Assembly (NCBI GenBank): GCA_026389975.1
Contig: JAPLGV010000462.1
Location: 1 to 9,175, forward strand
DNA length: 9,175 bases
Source: Chloroflexota bacterium
Lineage (GTDB): Bacteria; Chloroflexota; Anaerolineae; Anaerolineales; Villigracilaceae
Direction of reading: 5' to 3'
Below, one piece after another: positions 8,478 through 9,175 of this stretch (the stretch's first letter is position 1; each line of letters opens with the position of its first letter). The notes beneath the pieces were generated by a model. The model worked only from the letters and a program-made list of their open reading frames with translations. It did not search any database and was not told the DNA's origin. Made by a program: the position numbers and the translations under genes.

Positions 8478-8796
8478 TCAAATCCCGGCGTTGCTCAGAG
8501 AATCCAGCAGCTTGGAAATCAGCATCGTCAGGTCGGGGTGGGTGGCCTCGAAATGATTGACAGCGCCTTCCAGGCCCTGAACAATGGAGGGATGCAACTG
8601 CACGGGATTCCCCTTCCAGGCCCTGAACAATGGAGGGATGCAACTGCACGGGATTCCCCTCCGAGCGCTCGAGCAATGCGCGGAGTTCCCCTTCAAGGTC
8701 ACGCAGCAACTCACTGCCCTTTTCGTCAACCGTCCGGGTGTTTTTGATTTCATCGTGAAGTTGATGGAGAAGTTTACGAAGCTCTTTGTTGTCCAT
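8478..8796 (-). pseudogene. DUF4404-like small protein, frameshifted by a 46-bp tandem duplication
   Basis: Starting at ATG 8796, behind a strong AAGGAGG (8806-8812, 9 nt spacing), the minus strand reads MDNKELRKLLHQLHDEI, then a helical acidic region with VDEKG and LLERSEGNPVQLHPSIVQGLEG. There the frame is thrown off by a second copy of a 46-bp segment. A different frame resumes after the second copy with GLEGAVNHFEATHPDL and ends SKLLDSLSNAGI at the stop codon at 8478. Removing one copy leaves 273 bp, exactly 90 codons plus stop, and restores a full-length protein like the DUF4404 family (about 85-90 residues, helical, cytosolic, function unknown). As it stands, translation from 8796 gives 146 residues with an unrelated tail reaching 8356. 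The short and recent-looking lesion may be a true mutation, a reversible switch or an assembly error. Confidence 0.75.
8568..8659. repeat. Perfect 46-bp tandem duplication, two copies
   Basis: 8568-8613 and 8614-8659 are identical, beginning TTCCAGGCCCTGAACAATGG. The unit length is not a multiple of three (46 = 3 x 15 + 1), so the second copy shifts the reading frame of the DUF4404-like gene. Two further bases (CC) upstream and one (T) downstream also match, giving a short microhomology at the junction. Confidence 0.95.
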
Positions 8797-8829
8797 GGGG
8801 ACGTGCCTCCTTATCGCAGTCGATGTTTT

Positions 8830-8855
8830 ATTCTAGCACAAAAAGGGCATGTAAA
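8830..8855 (-). promoter_or_regulatory. Candidate promoter of the DUF4404-like gene
   Basis: On the minus strand, TTTACA (8850-8855) and TAGAAT (8830-8835) are separated by 14 bp, shorter than optimal. The -10 would give a leader of about 25 nt containing the strong SD. Confidence 0.3.
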
Positions 8856-8916
8856 GGGTGGCCTCGCTTGGAACGTGGCCTACACCGGTTCCTCCACCTT
8901 GCGACAGTACTGACCT

Positions 8917-9024
8917 TGGCTGGGATGCGTACCGGGGCCGGCCTGGTTAGCGCTCAGCCTGGTCTTGGCCTGGGCCTGCGCGTGCCTGCTGGTGGGAATT
9001 TTGGTTTGGCTGATCATTGGCTGA
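8917..9024 (+). pseudogene. Decayed duplicate of the 3' end of the membrane-protein gene
   Basis: About 82 bp from 8928 align to 8269-8350, the end of the membrane-protein gene, with roughly seven mismatches and no gap; weaker similarity extends left to about 8917. In the same frame it reads VPGPAWLALSLVLAWACAC, then LLVGILVWLIIG and a stop at 9022-9024. The original reads VPGPAWIALSLVLACACAC, then VLVGILYWLV. All changes are conservative (I/L, C/W, V/L, Y/V), some needing two base changes in one codon. That suggests the copy diverged while it was still translated as part of a paralogous gene. An in-frame stop at 8911-8913 and lack of homology further left show that only the tail remains. Confidence 0.75.
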
Positions 9025-9175
9025 TCTACAGGGTACTGCGTAAATATCTGAACCCAAATTGCTGCCGAAGGTCCCTGTATTTTGATCGATAAATGTTCAC
9101 GGTTTTATGCAAGAAGCAGTAGATAGTTTCTGTCTGGAAACTCTAGTTGGATGTGTTTCACGCCTCCAGTGGGTT
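9025..9175. other. Element-like non-coding stretch at the right edge
   Basis: It begins with the 19-bp block shared with 1247-1265 (9028-9046), carries GCAGTAGA (9116-9123), also found at 1266-1273, and contains a 6-bp hairpin, AGTTTC (9125-9130) with GAAACT (9137-9142). No coding sequence is supported. It could be the end of an insertion sequence or a small non-autonomous element continuing beyond the window; no transposase is visible. Confidence 0.4.

Noticed and set aside
8568..8659. The 46-bp repeats as a CRISPR array.
   Set aside because: The two copies are directly adjacent with no spacer, lie inside a coding sequence, and there are only two.
8860..8900. A GGTTC-containing stretch considered as a tRNA fragment.
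   Set aside because: No acceptor stem, anticodon arm or complete T-arm can be built around it.
8584..8913. Plus-strand open frames across the DUF4404-like gene (also 8289-8747).
   Set aside because: Their translations repeat the tandem duplication in a meaningless frame, while the minus strand has a strong ribosome binding site and family-like ends.

Overview
The window looks like chromosomal DNA from a free-living, fairly GC-rich bacterium. The gene set (a stand-alone urocanate hydratase, a GT87-type membrane glycosyltransferase, a YacP-like NYN nuclease, a long tandem-domain phosphofructokinase and several unassigned membrane proteins) fits Chloroflexota, probably an Anaerolineae-like lineage. 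That placement is an inference from recalled protein families, not a result of any search.

Layout. Positions 1-435 (minus) hold the N-terminal part of a Trp-rich membrane protein that runs off the left edge. Positions 436-658 are a non-coding gap with three consecutive hairpins. Positions 659-1126 (minus) encode a YacP/Rae1-like NYN-domain protein. A divergent intergenic region (1127-1374) carries a palindromic repeat and the hutU promoter. hutU (1375-3039, plus) is followed after 10 nt by a GT87-family membrane glycosyltransferase (3050-4285). The next gap (4286-4542) holds a 20-bp perfect hairpin and leads to a 740-residue double-domain 6-phosphofructokinase (4543-6765), closed by a clean intrinsic terminator (6771-6803). 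A second copy of the palindromic repeat follows. Next comes a polytopic membrane protein of unknown function (true start probably the TTG at 6956; stop 8359). Convergent to it is a DUF4404-like small gene (8796 to 8478, minus) broken by a 46-bp tandem duplication. The last about 380 bp hold a decayed duplicate of the 3' end of the membrane gene and an element-like repeat shared with the hutU upstream region.

How the genes relate. Only hutU and the GT87 gene look co-transcribed, and there is no obvious biochemical link between them. hutU is an orphan here, with no hutH, hutI or hutG in the window. The most interesting gene is the phosphofructokinase. It has the architecture of animal and fungal PFK-1: an N-terminal half with intact catalytic motifs fused to a C-terminal half whose catalytic residues are replaced, as expected for an allosteric half. 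The second theme is sequence plasticity in the spacers: related palindromes upstream of several genes, a frame-breaking tandem duplication, a gene-tail duplicate and insertion-element-like fragments.
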